DNA of 64,000 nucleotides, from positions 1 to 64,000 of the forward strand of contig JACRHJ010000022.1 of NCBI GenBank assembly GCA_016212105.1. The letters are read 5' to 3'. The number at the start of each line of letters is the position of its first letter. Position 1 is the stretch's first letter. The stretch comes from Nitrospirota bacterium. Lineage in GTDB: Bacteria > Nitrospirota > JACRHJ01. The translations under genes and the position numbers were made by a program. The notes under the pieces are model-generated. The model worked only from the letters and a program-made list of their open reading frames with translations. It did no database searches and was not told the origin of the DNA. Shown one piece after another: positions 8,400-17,302 of the stretch.

Positions 8400-9173
8400 T
8401 TGAACATCCATCCGACAGCGATAATAGACCCCGGCGCCAGGCTCGCGGATGACGTGACAGTCGGCCCGTTTGCCGTAATCGACGACAAGGTGACGATAGG
8501 GCGCGGCACGAAGGTCGGCGCTCACGCCGTCATCCGCCCGTTCGTCGAGATAGGCGAGGACAACGAGATATACCAGTTCGCGTCGATCGGCGACCTGCCG
8601 CAGGATTTGAAGTTCGGCGGCGAGGAGTCCCGGCTTGTCATAGGCGACCGGAACCGCATCAGGGAGTTCTGCACGCTGAACCGCGGCACAAAGGGCGGGG
8701 GCGGGGTGACGGGCATCGGCAGCGACTGCTTCCTTATGGCCTACGCCCATGTCGCGCACGACTGCCATCTGGAAGACAACGTAATCATAGCGAACGCCGT
8801 CCAGATGGGCGGACACGTCCACATAGGCGAGTACGCCATCGTGGGCGGGCTTACCGCAGTCCACCAGTTCGTCAGGATAGGGGCGCACTGCATGATAGGC
8901 GGCGCGTCCGCGGTATCGCAGGACATACCGCCGTATGTAATTGCGGCGGGGAACCGCACCGAGCTGCACGGCCTGAACCTCATCGGGCTCAAGCGCAGGG
9001 GCTTCCCGGACGAGTCGCTCTCGGCGCTCAAGTCTGCCTACCGGCTGTTGTTCAGGAGCGGCCTGACTATAAAGGAAGCGGTCGAGCGCGTCAAGGCAGA
9101 GGTTGTCCAGGCGCCAGAGGTCGTGAACCTGCTCGGCTTTATCGCCTCTTCCGAACGCGGGGTATGCCGGTAA
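8400..9173 (+). CDS. lpxA: UDP-GlcNAc (or UDP-GlcNAc3N) acyltransferase LpxA
   Basis: First enzyme of lipid A synthesis, 257 aa: a beta-helix trimer that transfers a 3-hydroxyacyl chain from ACP to position 3 of the UDP-sugar. The catalytic His is in AHVAHDC (H120, E. coli H125). The residue matching the E. coli chain-length ruler G173 is also Gly (G168 in MIGGAS), which would allow a long chain; this is inference. The start is TTG 8400 with a weak GGAG upstream. Because a gnnA-gnnB-like pair lies downstream, the natural substrate may be the 3-amino sugar, giving an amide rather than an ester link. A repeat-filled gap separates it from lpxI. Confidence 0.94.
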   Translation: MNIHPTAIIDPGARLADDVTVGPFAVIDDKVTIGRGTKVGAHAVIRPFVEIGEDNEIYQFASIGDLPQDLKFGGEESRLVIGDRNRIREFCTLNRGTKGGGGVTGIGSDCFLMAYAHVAHDCHLEDNVIIANAVQMGGHVHIGEYAIVGGLTAVHQFVRIGAHCMIGGASAVSQDIPPYVIAAGNRTELHGLNLIGLKRRGFPDESLSALKSAYRLLFRSGLTIKEAVERVKAEVVQAPEVVNLLGFIASSERGVCR

Positions 9174-9190
9174 GGTTCCATAATTAAATC

Positions 9191-9304
9191 AGGACCGACA
9201 CGACGGTCGGCCCCTACAAAATTGTAGGGGAGGACCATCGTGTCCTCCCTTCTTTGATTATATTAAAGTCAACTGTGGGTCCCTCGGCTTCGCTCGGGAC
9301 GACA
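9191..9304. repeat. Dispersed repeats between lpxA and lpxI
   Basis: A large imperfect palindrome (9191-9250) has arms built on AGGACCGACACGACGGTC and its complement around a central CTACAAAATTGTAG. A CCCTCGGCTTCGCTCGGGAC-type repeat (9277-9304) follows, and its relative is seen near 24495. No ORF or promoter is convincing in the gap. Confidence 0.75.
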
Positions 9305-9311
9305 TTATCGC

Positions 9312-10118
9312 ATGGACAAACTTGGCATCATCGCGGGGAACGGTAAGTTCCCCTTAATTTTGGCCGAAAACGCGGCGCGGCGCGGCGTCACTGTTGTCGC
9401 GGTCGCGCTTTCCGAGGAGACGGAGAAGTCCATCGAGAATGTGGCCTCCAAGGTCCACTGGTTATCGATAACGCAGCTCGGTGGCCTCATCAAGGCCTTC
9501 AAGGCGGACGGCGTGACGAAGGCGGTCATGGCCGGACAGGTCGTCAAGCGCAGGATGTACACGTCCGACCTCCTGAAGCTCGACCTTACCGCGGCAAGGC
9601 TCTGGGCGTCGCTCCCGGACAGGCGCGGCGACACGATACTGAGGGCGGTCGCCGACGAGCTTGCGAAGAACGGCATAGAGCTTCTCGACTCGACCACGTT
9701 CATGGAGGACTACCTTGCAGTCCATGGCGTGATGACGAAGCGCAGGCCTTCGAAAGAAGAGCAGGCGGACGTGGAGTTCGGGTTCCGGATGGCCAAGGTC
9801 ATAGCTGAGTACGACATCGGCCAGAGCGTGGTCGTGAAGGGTTTATCCGTGGTCGCGGTCGAGGCTGTCGAGGGCACGGACAACTGCATACGGCGCGCGG
9901 GCGAGCTCGGCAAGGGCGGCATCGTGGTCGTCAAGGTCAGCCGGAAGGGACACGACATGCGGTTCGACGTGCCTGTCGTGGGCATGAGGACGTTAGACAC
10001 GCTCAAGGAGTCCGGCGCGAAGGTGCTGGCCGTCGAGGCTGGCAAGACTTTGATGCTGGAGAAAGACGAGTTCCTCGCCGGTGCGGACGCGGCGGGGATC
10101 TGCGTGGTAGGGGTATAG
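9312..10118 (+). CDS. lpxI: UDP-2,3-diacylglucosamine pyrophosphatase LpxI
   Basis: LpxI (former DUF1009, 268 aa) cleaves UDP-2,3-diacylglucosamine to lipid X and UMP, the step done by LpxH in E. coli. The N-terminal GIIAGNGKFPLI and the later MAGQVVKR motif are typical of the family. Its position between lpxA and lpxB agrees with the role. No LpxH is seen in the window. The start ATG lies just 7 bases after a repeat, so its ribosome site would be inside or next to repeat sequence. Confidence 0.92.
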   Translation: MDKLGIIAGNGKFPLILAENAARRGVTVVAVALSEETEKSIENVASKVHWLSITQLGGLIKAFKADGVTKAVMAGQVVKRRMYTSDLLKLDLTAARLWASLPDRRGDTILRAVADELAKNGIELLDSTTFMEDYLAVHGVMTKRRPSKEEQADVEFGFRMAKVIAEYDIGQSVVVKGLSVVAVEAVEGTDNCIRRAGELGKGGIVVVKVSRKGHDMRFDVPVVGMRTLDTLKESGAKVLAVEAGKTLMLEKDEFLAGADAAGICVVGV

Positions 10119-10126
10119 CTTTTGCA

Positions 10127-10383
10127 TGTCATTCTGAACGAAGTGAAGAATCAGCCTGTATATAAATCGTAGGGGCCGTACCAAGCGAAGCGCGTGTCGG
10201 CCCTTATCCCTTATAATGTCACCCCCGTGAAAACGGGGGTCCATTTTGACCTTATGCATCACAATGGATTCCCGCTTTCGCGGGAATGACAACATTCGGC
10301 GCGCCGGGGGCGTCGCGCCCTACATAATCCTGAAACAGGGCCGACACGCGGCCCGATAAACGGGCCTTGGTACGGCACCTACA
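10127..10383. repeat. Six stacked dispersed repeats between lpxI and gnnA
   Basis: The 274-bp gap has no gene and is almost wholly repeat. It holds a GTCATTCTGAACGAAGTGAA element (10127-10156), a GTAGGGGCCG...GTGTCGGCCC element (10169-10206), a CACCCCCGTG/CACGGGGGTC-type hairpin (10218-10248), a GGATTCCCGC...GCGGGAATG hairpin (10262-10291), a GCGCGCC/GGCGTCGCGCC element (10295-10322) and a GGGCCGACACGCGGCCC...CCTACA element (10338-10383). The third and fourth form one unit whose reverse complement recurs at 22184-22260. Confidence 0.8.
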
Positions 10384-10392
10384 TGAGGCAAT

Positions 10393-11343
10393 ATGGAAAA
10401 GATAAAAGTCGGCGTTGTCGGCGTCGGGTACCTCGGGCAGCACCACGCGCGTATATATTCGGAGCTTAAAGACGTCGAGCTGGTCGGTGTCGTGGACACC
10501 GACATCGACCGCGCGAAGGAGATTGCAAAGAAGTTCAAGACGCAGGCCTTCAGCTCGCACAAGGAGCTTATCGGCAAGGTAAAGGCTGTGTCGATAGTCG
10601 CGCCGACCTCGCTCCACCACGCGATTGCGAAGGACTTCCTTGAGGCCGGCATAGACGTAATGCTCGAGAAGCCCATCACGGTCACGGTCGAGGAGGCGGA
10701 CGACCTTATCGCGGTCGCAGACAGAAACTCGCTCATCTTTCAGGTGGGCCACCTCGAGCGGTTCAACTCGGCTGTAATGAAGATGGTCGAGATGACGACG
10801 ACTCCCAAGTTCATAGAGTGCAACCGGCTGTCCCCGTTCCCGGACAGGAGCACCGACGTGGACGTCGTACTCGACCTGATGATACACGACATAGACATAA
10901 TATTGAGCCTTGTACAGTCCCCGGTCAAGTCTATAAGCGCGGTCGGCATAGCGGTCATATCCCAAAACGTGGACATAGCCAACGCGCGCATGGAGTTCGA
11001 GTCTGGCTGCGTGGCGAACATAACGTCCTCCCGCATATCACTCAAGAAGGAGCGGAAGATCAGGCTCTTCCAGCCGGACACCTACATATCGCTCAACTAC
11101 CAGGACCAGGAGATTTACGCCTACCACAGGATTCCGAACAAGAAGGACCCGGAGGGAAAGCCGGACATCACGGGCGGCAAGGTCAAGGTCGTTAAGGAAG
11201 AACCGCTGAAGGCGGAGCTTGCCGCGTTCGCCGCGTCCGTCCGGGACAGGTCGCGCCCGCTGGTCTCGGGACGCGAGGGCAGGGAGGCGCTTGAGGTGGC
11301 GATGCGCGTCCAGAAGGAAATTCAGAGCAGGAGCGTTATCTGA
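10393..11343 (+). CDS. gnnA: Gfo/Idh/MocA dehydrogenase, likely UDP-GlcNAc 3-dehydrogenase GnnA
   Basis: NAD(P)-dependent sugar oxidoreductase (316 aa) with the Rossmann motif GVGYLG (10-15), the family EKP (92-94) and HDID (165-168) of the catalytic domain. It is followed by an overlapping DegT aminotransferase and both lie between lpxA/lpxI and lpxB. This matches GnnA-GnnB of Acidithiobacillus ferrooxidans, encoded between lpxA and lpxB. There GnnA oxidises the 3-hydroxyl of UDP-GlcNAc and GnnB aminates it. Function is inferred from family plus position; another 3-keto sugar pathway is possible. Confidence 0.7.
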   Translation: MEKIKVGVVGVGYLGQHHARIYSELKDVELVGVVDTDIDRAKEIAKKFKTQAFSSHKELIGKVKAVSIVAPTSLHHAIAKDFLEAGIDVMLEKPITVTVEEADDLIAVADRNSLIFQVGHLERFNSAVMKMVEMTTTPKFIECNRLSPFPDRSTDVDVVLDLMIHDIDIILSLVQSPVKSISAVGIAVISQNVDIANARMEFESGCVANITSSRISLKKERKIRLFQPDTYISLNYQDQEIYAYHRIPNKKDPEGKPDITGGKVKVVKEEPLKAELAAFAASVRDRSRPLVSGREGREALEVAMRVQKEIQSRSVI

Positions 11344-12443
11344 TGAAAATACAGATGGTGGACCTCAAGGCCCAGTACATGGATATAAAGGACGAGCTGG
11401 ACGCAGTGCTCGGCGACGTCCTCGCATCCTGCCATTTCATCCTCGGCCCGAACGTGAAGGCGCTCGAGGACGAGGTCGCGGAGTACACCGGCACGAAGCA
11501 CGCGGTGGCCGTCGCATCCGGCACGGACGCACTGCACCTCGCGCTCCTCGCTACCGGCATAAAGCCCGGCGACGAGGTTGTTACGTCGCCCTTCACGTTC
11601 ATAGCCACGGCCGAGGCGATAACGTACATCGGCGCGAAGCCGGTCTTCGTGGACATAGAGGAAGACACGTTCAACATGGACCCGGCGCTCCTCGCCGCAG
11701 CCATGACGGACAGGACGAAGGCGCTCCTGCCGGTACACCTGTTCGGCCTGCCGGTTAAGATAGGCCCCATACTCGACTTCGCTGTGACGCACGGCCTTAC
11801 GGTTGTCGAGGACTGCGCACAGAGCTTCGGGGCGAACTACAAGTTCTCCCGCACCGGATGTTTCGGGGACGCGGGCTGCTTCTCGTTCTTCCCGAGCAAG
11901 AACCTCGGCTGCTACGGCGACGGCGGCATGATAACCACGGACAGCGACAAGGTCGCCGACGAGCTTCGCTCGCTCCGTAACCACGGCAGCAAGGTGCGTT
12001 ACTACCACGATACGATAGGCTACAACAGCCGCCTCGACGAGATACAGGCGGCTATACTCCGGGTAAAGCTGAAGCGCATCGACACGTACAACATGAAGAG
12101 GCGCGAGAGGGCAGCGCTTTATAATGCGAGGCTGTCGGAAATCTCCGGCATCACCACGCCGTCAGAACCGACAGGCTACTTCCACGTCTACCACCAGTAC
12201 ACCATACTCTCCGAGAAACGGGACCAGATAATGAAGGCGCTCGCGGACGCGGGCATCGCCTCCGCTGTCTACTACCCGGTCCCGCTCCACCTCCAGAAAT
12301 GCTACGCCGGCCTCGGCTACAAGAAGGGCGACTTCCCCGTGACCGAGAGGATGGCGGAGCGCGTCCTGTCGCTGCCCATGTACCCCGAACTCCCGGTCGA
12401 GGACGTGTACATGATCTGCGACATAATCAAGTCCTGCATCTGA
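11343..12443 (+). CDS. gnnB: DegT/DnrJ/EryC1 aminotransferase, likely UDP-GlcNAc3N synthase GnnB
   Basis: PLP-dependent sugar aminotransferase (366 aa). The PLP lysine is expected at K186 in FFPSKNLG, with D157 in VEDCAQ contacting the ring nitrogen and ASGTDAL (58-64) holding the phosphate. The ATG shares its A with the gnnA stop (TGATG), so the two are translationally coupled. In the GnnA-GnnB pathway it converts UDP-3-keto-GlcNAc to UDP-GlcNAc3N, which LpxA then acylates through an amide. lpxB begins 2 bases after its stop, supporting a lipid A role. A role in the surface glycan is the alternative. Confidence 0.7.
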   Translation: MKIQMVDLKAQYMDIKDELDAVLGDVLASCHFILGPNVKALEDEVAEYTGTKHAVAVASGTDALHLALLATGIKPGDEVVTSPFTFIATAEAITYIGAKPVFVDIEEDTFNMDPALLAAAMTDRTKALLPVHLFGLPVKIGPILDFAVTHGLTVVEDCAQSFGANYKFSRTGCFGDAGCFSFFPSKNLGCYGDGGMITTDSDKVADELRSLRNHGSKVRYYHDTIGYNSRLDEIQAAILRVKLKRIDTYNMKRRERAALYNARLSEISGITTPSEPTGYFHVYHQYTILSEKRDQIMKALADAGIASAVYYPVPLHLQKCYAGLGYKKGDFPVTERMAERVLSLPMYPELPVEDVYMICDIIKSCI

Positions 12444-12444
12444 C

Positions 12445-13596
12445 GTGGCGACAACAGGAAACAAACGGGTAATGATGGTCGCAGGCGAGGCCTCCGGCGA
12501 CCTGCACGGCGGCCACCTGGCGCATGCGCTCAGGCGGCTCGTGCCGGATATACGTATCTCCGGCATGGGCGGGGCCGAGATGCGCAAGGCTGGCGTGGAC
12601 ACGCTCGTGGACAACGCGGGCGTCGCGGTCGTCGGCATATGGGAGGTGCTCGCCCATTTCGGCGAGATAAAGAAGGCGTTCGACACGCTCAAGGACAGGC
12701 TGAGAAACGACCCGCCCGCGCTAATAGTCCTGATAGACTACCCGGACTTCAACCTCCGGCTCGCCAAGGTCGCAAAGGACGCGGGCGTCTCGGTCGTGTA
12801 CTACATCAGCCCTCAGGTCTGGGCATGGAGGCGGGGCCGGGTCAGAAAAATTGCGAAGCTTGTCCGGAAGATGCTGGTCGTCTTCCCGTTCGAGGAAAAG
12901 TTCTACAAGGAATCAGGCGTGGACTGCGCGTTCGTCGGGCACCCGCTTCTCGACGAGGTGACGGCCGCTGAAAGCCGGGACACGCTCGCGGCGAAGTTCG
13001 GACTCGACCCGGCGCGGCCTGTAGTTGGGCTCCTGCCGGGGAGCCGCAGGAAGGAGCTTTACTTCCACCTGCCGGTCATGCTTGAGGCTTTCGACATCCT
13101 TAAAAAGAAGGTTCCCGGCATCCAGGCGGTCCTGCCTGTCGCGGGCACGCTGGGCTTGAGCGACCTCGGCCCGTACATGGCGGGACACGGCGAAGTCAAG
13201 CTCGTGGAGGGAGACACGCCGGGCGTAATGTCCCTGATGGACGCAGGCATGGTGAAGTCGGGGACGGCCACGCTCCAGACCGCGCTCCACAAAAAGCCGA
13301 TGGTCATCATATACCGGCTGTCGCCCCTGACGTACCAGATAGGCAGGCGGTTAATCAAGCTCAAGAACATCGGCATGGTGAACCTCATCGCCGGCGGGGA
13401 GGTAGTGCCGGAGCTTGTGCAGGACGCCGCCACCCCCGAGGCCATATCCTCTTGTATTTACAAGATGATTTGTGATAAAACATACCATGCGGAGATGGTG
13501 GCGAGGCTTGAGGGCGTGTGCACGAAACTCGGCGGGCCGGGCGCGTCCGCGAGGGCGGCGGCCGAGATAGCGGGGCTCATGGGGCGAAATGAATAA
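12445..13596 (+). CDS. lpxB: Lipid-A-disaccharide synthase LpxB
   Basis: GT19 glycosyltransferase (383 aa) that joins UDP-2,3-diacylglucosamine and lipid X into the beta-1,6 disaccharide on the inner membrane surface. Family motifs include GEASGDLHGG near the N-terminus, YISPQVWAW and SGTATLQTA in the UDP-binding half. The start is GTG 12445, one base after the gnnB stop; an ATG nine codons later is a weaker choice. It overlaps msbA by 8 bases. Confidence 0.95.
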   Translation: MATTGNKRVMMVAGEASGDLHGGHLAHALRRLVPDIRISGMGGAEMRKAGVDTLVDNAGVAVVGIWEVLAHFGEIKKAFDTLKDRLRNDPPALIVLIDYPDFNLRLAKVAKDAGVSVVYYISPQVWAWRRGRVRKIAKLVRKMLVVFPFEEKFYKESGVDCAFVGHPLLDEVTAAESRDTLAAKFGLDPARPVVGLLPGSRRKELYFHLPVMLEAFDILKKKVPGIQAVLPVAGTLGLSDLGPYMAGHGEVKLVEGDTPGVMSLMDAGMVKSGTATLQTALHKKPMVIIYRLSPLTYQIGRRLIKLKNIGMVNLIAGGEVVPELVQDAATPEAISSCIYKMICDKTYHAEMVARLEGVCTKLGGPGASARAAAEIAGLMGRNE

Positions 13597-15346
13597 GATA
13601 TACAGCAGGCTCTGGCCGTACATAAAGAGGTACCTTTCCTATACCATCATAGCGGTGGTCAGCACGCTGATAGTCTCGGCAACCAGCGCGCTCATCGCGT
13701 GGATGGTCAAGCCGCTGATGGACCACATCTTCGTCAATAAGGACAGCGACCTGTTGCTGGTCATATCGTTTTCCGTGACCTCCGTGTTCGCGGTAAAGGC
13801 ATTCTTCACGTATCTCCAGTCCTACATGCTCCAGTATGCTTCGTACCGCATAATTAACGACCTCCGTGACGACCTGTTCGACCACCTGATATACCTGCCG
13901 CTCAGCGAGTACCACAAGACGGATACCGGCAACCTGATGTCCCGGATGATAAACGACGTCGGCTCCTTCAGCCGGCTCGGCGCGACCGCGATAAAGGACA
14001 TGCTGCAGCAGACCTTCACGATAATCGGCCTGCTTGTCGTCGTGTACATGAGGGACTGGAAGCTTGCTATAATCGCCACGCTTGTATTCCCGTTCGCGGG
14101 CTTGTTCGTAAACAAGTACGGCAAACGGATGAGGCGGGTCAGCCGCAAGGCGCAGGAGTCCATTGCCGACATATTGAGCGCGCTCCAGGAGAGCTTCACC
14201 GGCATCAGGATTATCAAGGCATTTACTATGGAGGAGCGGGAGAAGGAGAGGTTCGGCCGCGAGAACGAAATCTATACCGGCCTTGTCATAAAGACGTCGC
14301 GCATATCCAGCACGGTTTCTCCGACGATGGAGGTCTTCGCTGGTGTCGGCATAGGGTTGACGCTGTTCTATGGCGGCAGCAACGTCATCGGCGGGACGAT
14401 GACCCCCGGAGACTTCTTCTCGTTCACGGCCGCCCTGGCCATGCTGTACCCCCCGGTCAAGTCCCTGAGCGGGCTGCACAACTCGATGCAGCAGGCCATC
14501 GCGGCGGCCGAGCGCGTGGTCGAGATGTTCGACATGCCGACCGAAAAGGATGTTATCGATGCTGGCAAGGATCTGCCCGTAAACATAACGGACGGGATAG
14601 AGTTCAGGTCGGTATCCTTCCGGTACGCGGGCAAGGAGGAGGACGTCTTGAACGGCGTCGACCTTACGATAAAGAAGGGTGAGGTGGTCGCGCTCGTCGG
14701 CTCGAGCGGCGGCGGCAAGACCACCCTCGTGAACATGATCCCCCGCTTCCACGACGTAGTGGGCGGCTCGATAACCATCGACGGCACGGACATCCGGGAG
14801 TTCAAGCTGCGCTCTCTCCGGGAGCGCATATCCATAGTGACGCAGGACACGATCCTCTTCAATGACACTGTCGCGGTCAATATTGCCTACGGCTCGGACA
14901 AGTACTCCCCTGAGCAGATAGCGGACGCGGCGAAGGCGGCGCACGCGGACGGCTTCATTGCGAGGATGCCCAGTGGGTACGACACTTTCGTGGGCGAGAA
15001 GGGCGTGCTGCTCTCCGGCGGGGAAAAGCAGAGGGTGTCCATAGCCCGCGCGCTCCTGAAGGACAGCCCCATCCTGATACTCGACGAGGCGACGTCCTCG
15101 CTCGATACGGAGTCAGAGCGCATCGTCCAGAAGGCACTCGAAAACCTGATGAAGGGCCGCACGACGCTTGTCATCGCACACAGGCTTTCTACTATAATTA
15201 ACGCGGACAAGATTGTCGTCATTGACAAGGGGACGGTCGCGGCGGAGGGCAGACACCAGGAACTGCTGGGGAAAAGCCCGATATACAAAAGGCTGTACGA
15301 GATGCAGTTCGGCAGGATGGAGGGAGATAAGGTTGAAGCTGTCTGA
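13589..15346 (+). CDS. msbA: Lipid A export ATP-binding/permease protein MsbA
   Basis: ABC half-transporter (585 aa) with an N-terminal six-helix membrane domain (about 1-310) and a C-terminal ATPase. It flips core-lipid A across the inner membrane. Seen are Walker A GSSGGGKTT (371-379), the signature LSGGEKQ (475-481), Walker B ILILDE (495-500) and the switch His H531. The start overlaps lpxB by 8 bases, and the stop lies within the start region of the DUF374 gene. Its place among lipid A genes favours MsbA over a general multidrug exporter. Confidence 0.93.
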   Translation: MNKIYSRLWPYIKRYLSYTIIAVVSTLIVSATSALIAWMVKPLMDHIFVNKDSDLLLVISFSVTSVFAVKAFFTYLQSYMLQYASYRIINDLRDDLFDHLIYLPLSEYHKTDTGNLMSRMINDVGSFSRLGATAIKDMLQQTFTIIGLLVVVYMRDWKLAIIATLVFPFAGLFVNKYGKRMRRVSRKAQESIADILSALQESFTGIRIIKAFTMEEREKERFGRENEIYTGLVIKTSRISSTVSPTMEVFAGVGIGLTLFYGGSNVIGGTMTPGDFFSFTAALAMLYPPVKSLSGLHNSMQQAIAAAERVVEMFDMPTEKDVIDAGKDLPVNITDGIEFRSVSFRYAGKEEDVLNGVDLTIKKGEVVALVGSSGGGKTTLVNMIPRFHDVVGGSITIDGTDIREFKLRSLRERISIVTQDTILFNDTVAVNIAYGSDKYSPEQIADAAKAAHADGFIARMPSGYDTFVGEKGVLLSGGEKQRVSIARALLKDSPILILDEATSSLDTESERIVQKALENLMKGRTTLVIAHRLSTIINADKIVVIDKGTVAAEGRHQELLGKSPIYKRLYEMQFGRMEGDKVEAV

Positions 15347-15973
15347 CAGGGTTTTCGTGAGCGTCCTGACGTTCATAGGGAGTATCGCGCTCAGGCTCCT
15401 CAAGGCAAGCGTCCGCTTCCGTCAGGTGGACAGGCCGTTGTTCGACCCGGACAAAAGGGTGATAATCGCATTCTGGCACGGCAGGATGCTGTTCATGCCC
15501 TATGTACAGCCGCCGGGCCGCTCGACCGTGATGATAAGCAGGCACAGGGACGGCGAGCTGATAAGCAGGATAATCAGGACCTACGGCATATACTCCTCAA
15601 GAGGCTCGACGACCAGGGGCGGGATGGCCGCGCTCAAGGACCTGCTGCGCCTCGCCAAGGAGAAGTACAACATAGTCTTCACGCCGGACGGCCCCAAGGG
15701 GCCGAGGTTTACCGTCCAGATGGGCGCGATACAGGCGGCGAAGGCGACCGGCTTCCCGATATACCCTGTCACGTACAGCGCACGCAAAAAAAAACTCTCG
15801 GTTCCTGGGACGGCTTCATCATTCCTTACCCATTCACCGACGTTGTCATGATATTCGGGGACGCTGTCTTTGTCCCGCGTGACGCGGACAAGGAGCTGAT
15901 GGAAGAGAAGCGTGCGCAACTCGAGGCCTCCATGCGGGTGCTGACCGAGCGAGCGGACGGCTTCTGGGGATAA
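15333..15973 (+). CDS. DUF374 lysophospholipid-acyltransferase-like protein, frame broken at a run of nine A
   Basis: DUF374 family (about 213 aa when the frame is joined), related to membrane acyltransferases and often found beside msbA and waaA. It shows AFWHGR, SRHRDGE, RGSTTRGG and TPDGPKGPR in order. The start is TTG 15333 with AGGGAG upstream, overlapping msbA by 14 bases. After the codons for YSARKK the frame reads into unrelated sequence and stops at 15851. In the -1 frame, beginning at the A-run 15786-15794, the family C-terminus continues (GSWDGFIIPYPF) to TAA 15971-15973. This is an assembly error, a true frameshift, or a slippage site. waaA begins 4 bases later. Confidence 0.8.
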
Positions 15974-15977
15974 CGGG

Positions 15978-17264
15978 ATGTTCTTCATATACAGCGCCCT
16001 CCTATACCTGCTCGCCCCGATATTCTTCCCCATTATGGCCATTAACCTGGCGCTCAGAGGGAAGTCCCGCGCTGGCCTGCGGCAGAGGCTCGGAATTTTC
16101 GACGATGGTTTTTTCGGGCAGCGTGGTAGCAAGACCGTATGGGTGCATGCGGTGTCCGTCGGCGAGACGCTCGCCGCCGTGCCGCTTGTCAGTAAGCTCA
16201 AGTACAGAAACCCGGGCGTCCAGGTATATTTCTCGACGGTCACGGAGACCGGCAACGCGGTAGCGAGGGAGAAGCTCGACCCGGCCGACCGCGTGTTCTA
16301 CTTCCCGTTCGACTTCCCGTTCGCGGTTAATAGTGTAATCGATAAGATGAGGCCGGACGTCTTCGTCGTCGTCGAGACCGAGCTGTGGCCGAACCTCCTT
16401 CACGCGCTGTCTCGCCAGGGTATCCCGGCTGTGATGGTGAACGGGCGTATTTCCCCGCGTTCGTACCGGAACTATTACCGGGCACGCTTCTTCATGAGGC
16501 GGGTGCTTGCGCTTATCTCGCGGTTCAGCATGCAGACCGCCCAGGACGCCGTCCGCATAAAGGCGATAGGCGCGCCGCATGAGCGGGTCATTGTCGCGGG
16601 CAACGTGAAGTTCGACCAAGCCTGCGCCTCCATACGCGACAAGGGCGCGGGGCCCGTTACAAGGGCCTCGCTCGGCCTTCCGGAGTCTGCACTCGTGATG
16701 GTGGCGGGCAGCACCCACGGGGGCGAGGAGGAAGAGGTAATCGCCGCCTACAGGAAGATACTTGTGAGCAACCCGGACGCATGCCTGATACTCGCGCCGA
16801 GGCACCCGGAGCGGCTCGAAGCCGTGCGTTCGTTGCTGGCCGGTGCGTCCATGCCATACAGGCTGAAGAGCGGCCTCGGCGCGGCGCCGTCCCGCATGCC
16901 TGGCGTGATACTGCTCGACACGATGGGCGAACTCTCCGGCATGTACCGCGTGGGTGACATAAACTTCGTCGGCGGGAGCTGGGTCTCCGTGGGCGGCCAT
17001 AACATCCTCGAACCAGCCGCCTTCGGAAAGGCGGTCTTCCACGGGCCGCACATGCACAACTTCGCGGAGATTAGGGACATACTCATGGCCGCTGGCGTGG
17101 CAAAAGAGGTAAGGGACGGGGTCGAGCTTGCGAGGGAGGGCATGCGGCTCGTCCATGAGCCGGAGCGTGTGCGCTCCATAACCGAGTCCGCGAGGGAGGC
17201 GCTCACAGCAAACAGGGGCGCTCTCGAAAGGAACGTGGGGCTGATAGAGAGTTATATAAAGTAG
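15978..17264 (+). CDS. waaA: 3-deoxy-D-manno-octulosonic acid (Kdo) transferase WaaA
   Basis: GT30 enzyme (428 aa) that attaches Kdo from CMP-Kdo to the lipid IVA precursor at the inner membrane. An N-terminal membrane anchor is followed by HAVSVGE, ETELWPN and the GGHNILEPAAF motif of the CMP-binding half. One oddity is visible: the family's RLG/RYG motif is normally preceded by a Glu proposed as catalytic base (E31 in Aquifex WaaA, ERYG in E. coli), but here the motif is RQRLG with Gln at residue 36. All other landmarks are intact. It lies 4 bases after the DUF374 gene. Confidence 0.93.
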   Translation: MFFIYSALLYLLAPIFFPIMAINLALRGKSRAGLRQRLGIFDDGFFGQRGSKTVWVHAVSVGETLAAVPLVSKLKYRNPGVQVYFSTVTETGNAVAREKLDPADRVFYFPFDFPFAVNSVIDKMRPDVFVVVETELWPNLLHALSRQGIPAVMVNGRISPRSYRNYYRARFFMRRVLALISRFSMQTAQDAVRIKAIGAPHERVIVAGNVKFDQACASIRDKGAGPVTRASLGLPESALVMVAGSTHGGEEEEVIAAYRKILVSNPDACLILAPRHPERLEAVRSLLAGASMPYRLKSGLGAAPSRMPGVILLDTMGELSGMYRVGDINFVGGSWVSVGGHNILEPAAFGKAVFHGPHMHNFAEIRDILMAAGVAKEVRDGVELAREGMRLVHEPERVRSITESAREALTANRGALERNVGLIESYIK

Positions 17265-17302
17265 AGTGTTCCAGGCGAAGCGACTGTCAGCATGCCATGT
17301 CT

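Noticed and set aside
6917-8509. 530-aa minus-strand frame across lpxD and fabZ
   Set aside because: It spans two genes with strong homology on the plus strand. Its length comes from codon bias in high-GC DNA, and its residues show no known fold.
13577-14944. 455-aa minus-strand frame opposite msbA
   Set aside because: Antisense shadow; the ABC transporter on the plus strand has all its motifs.
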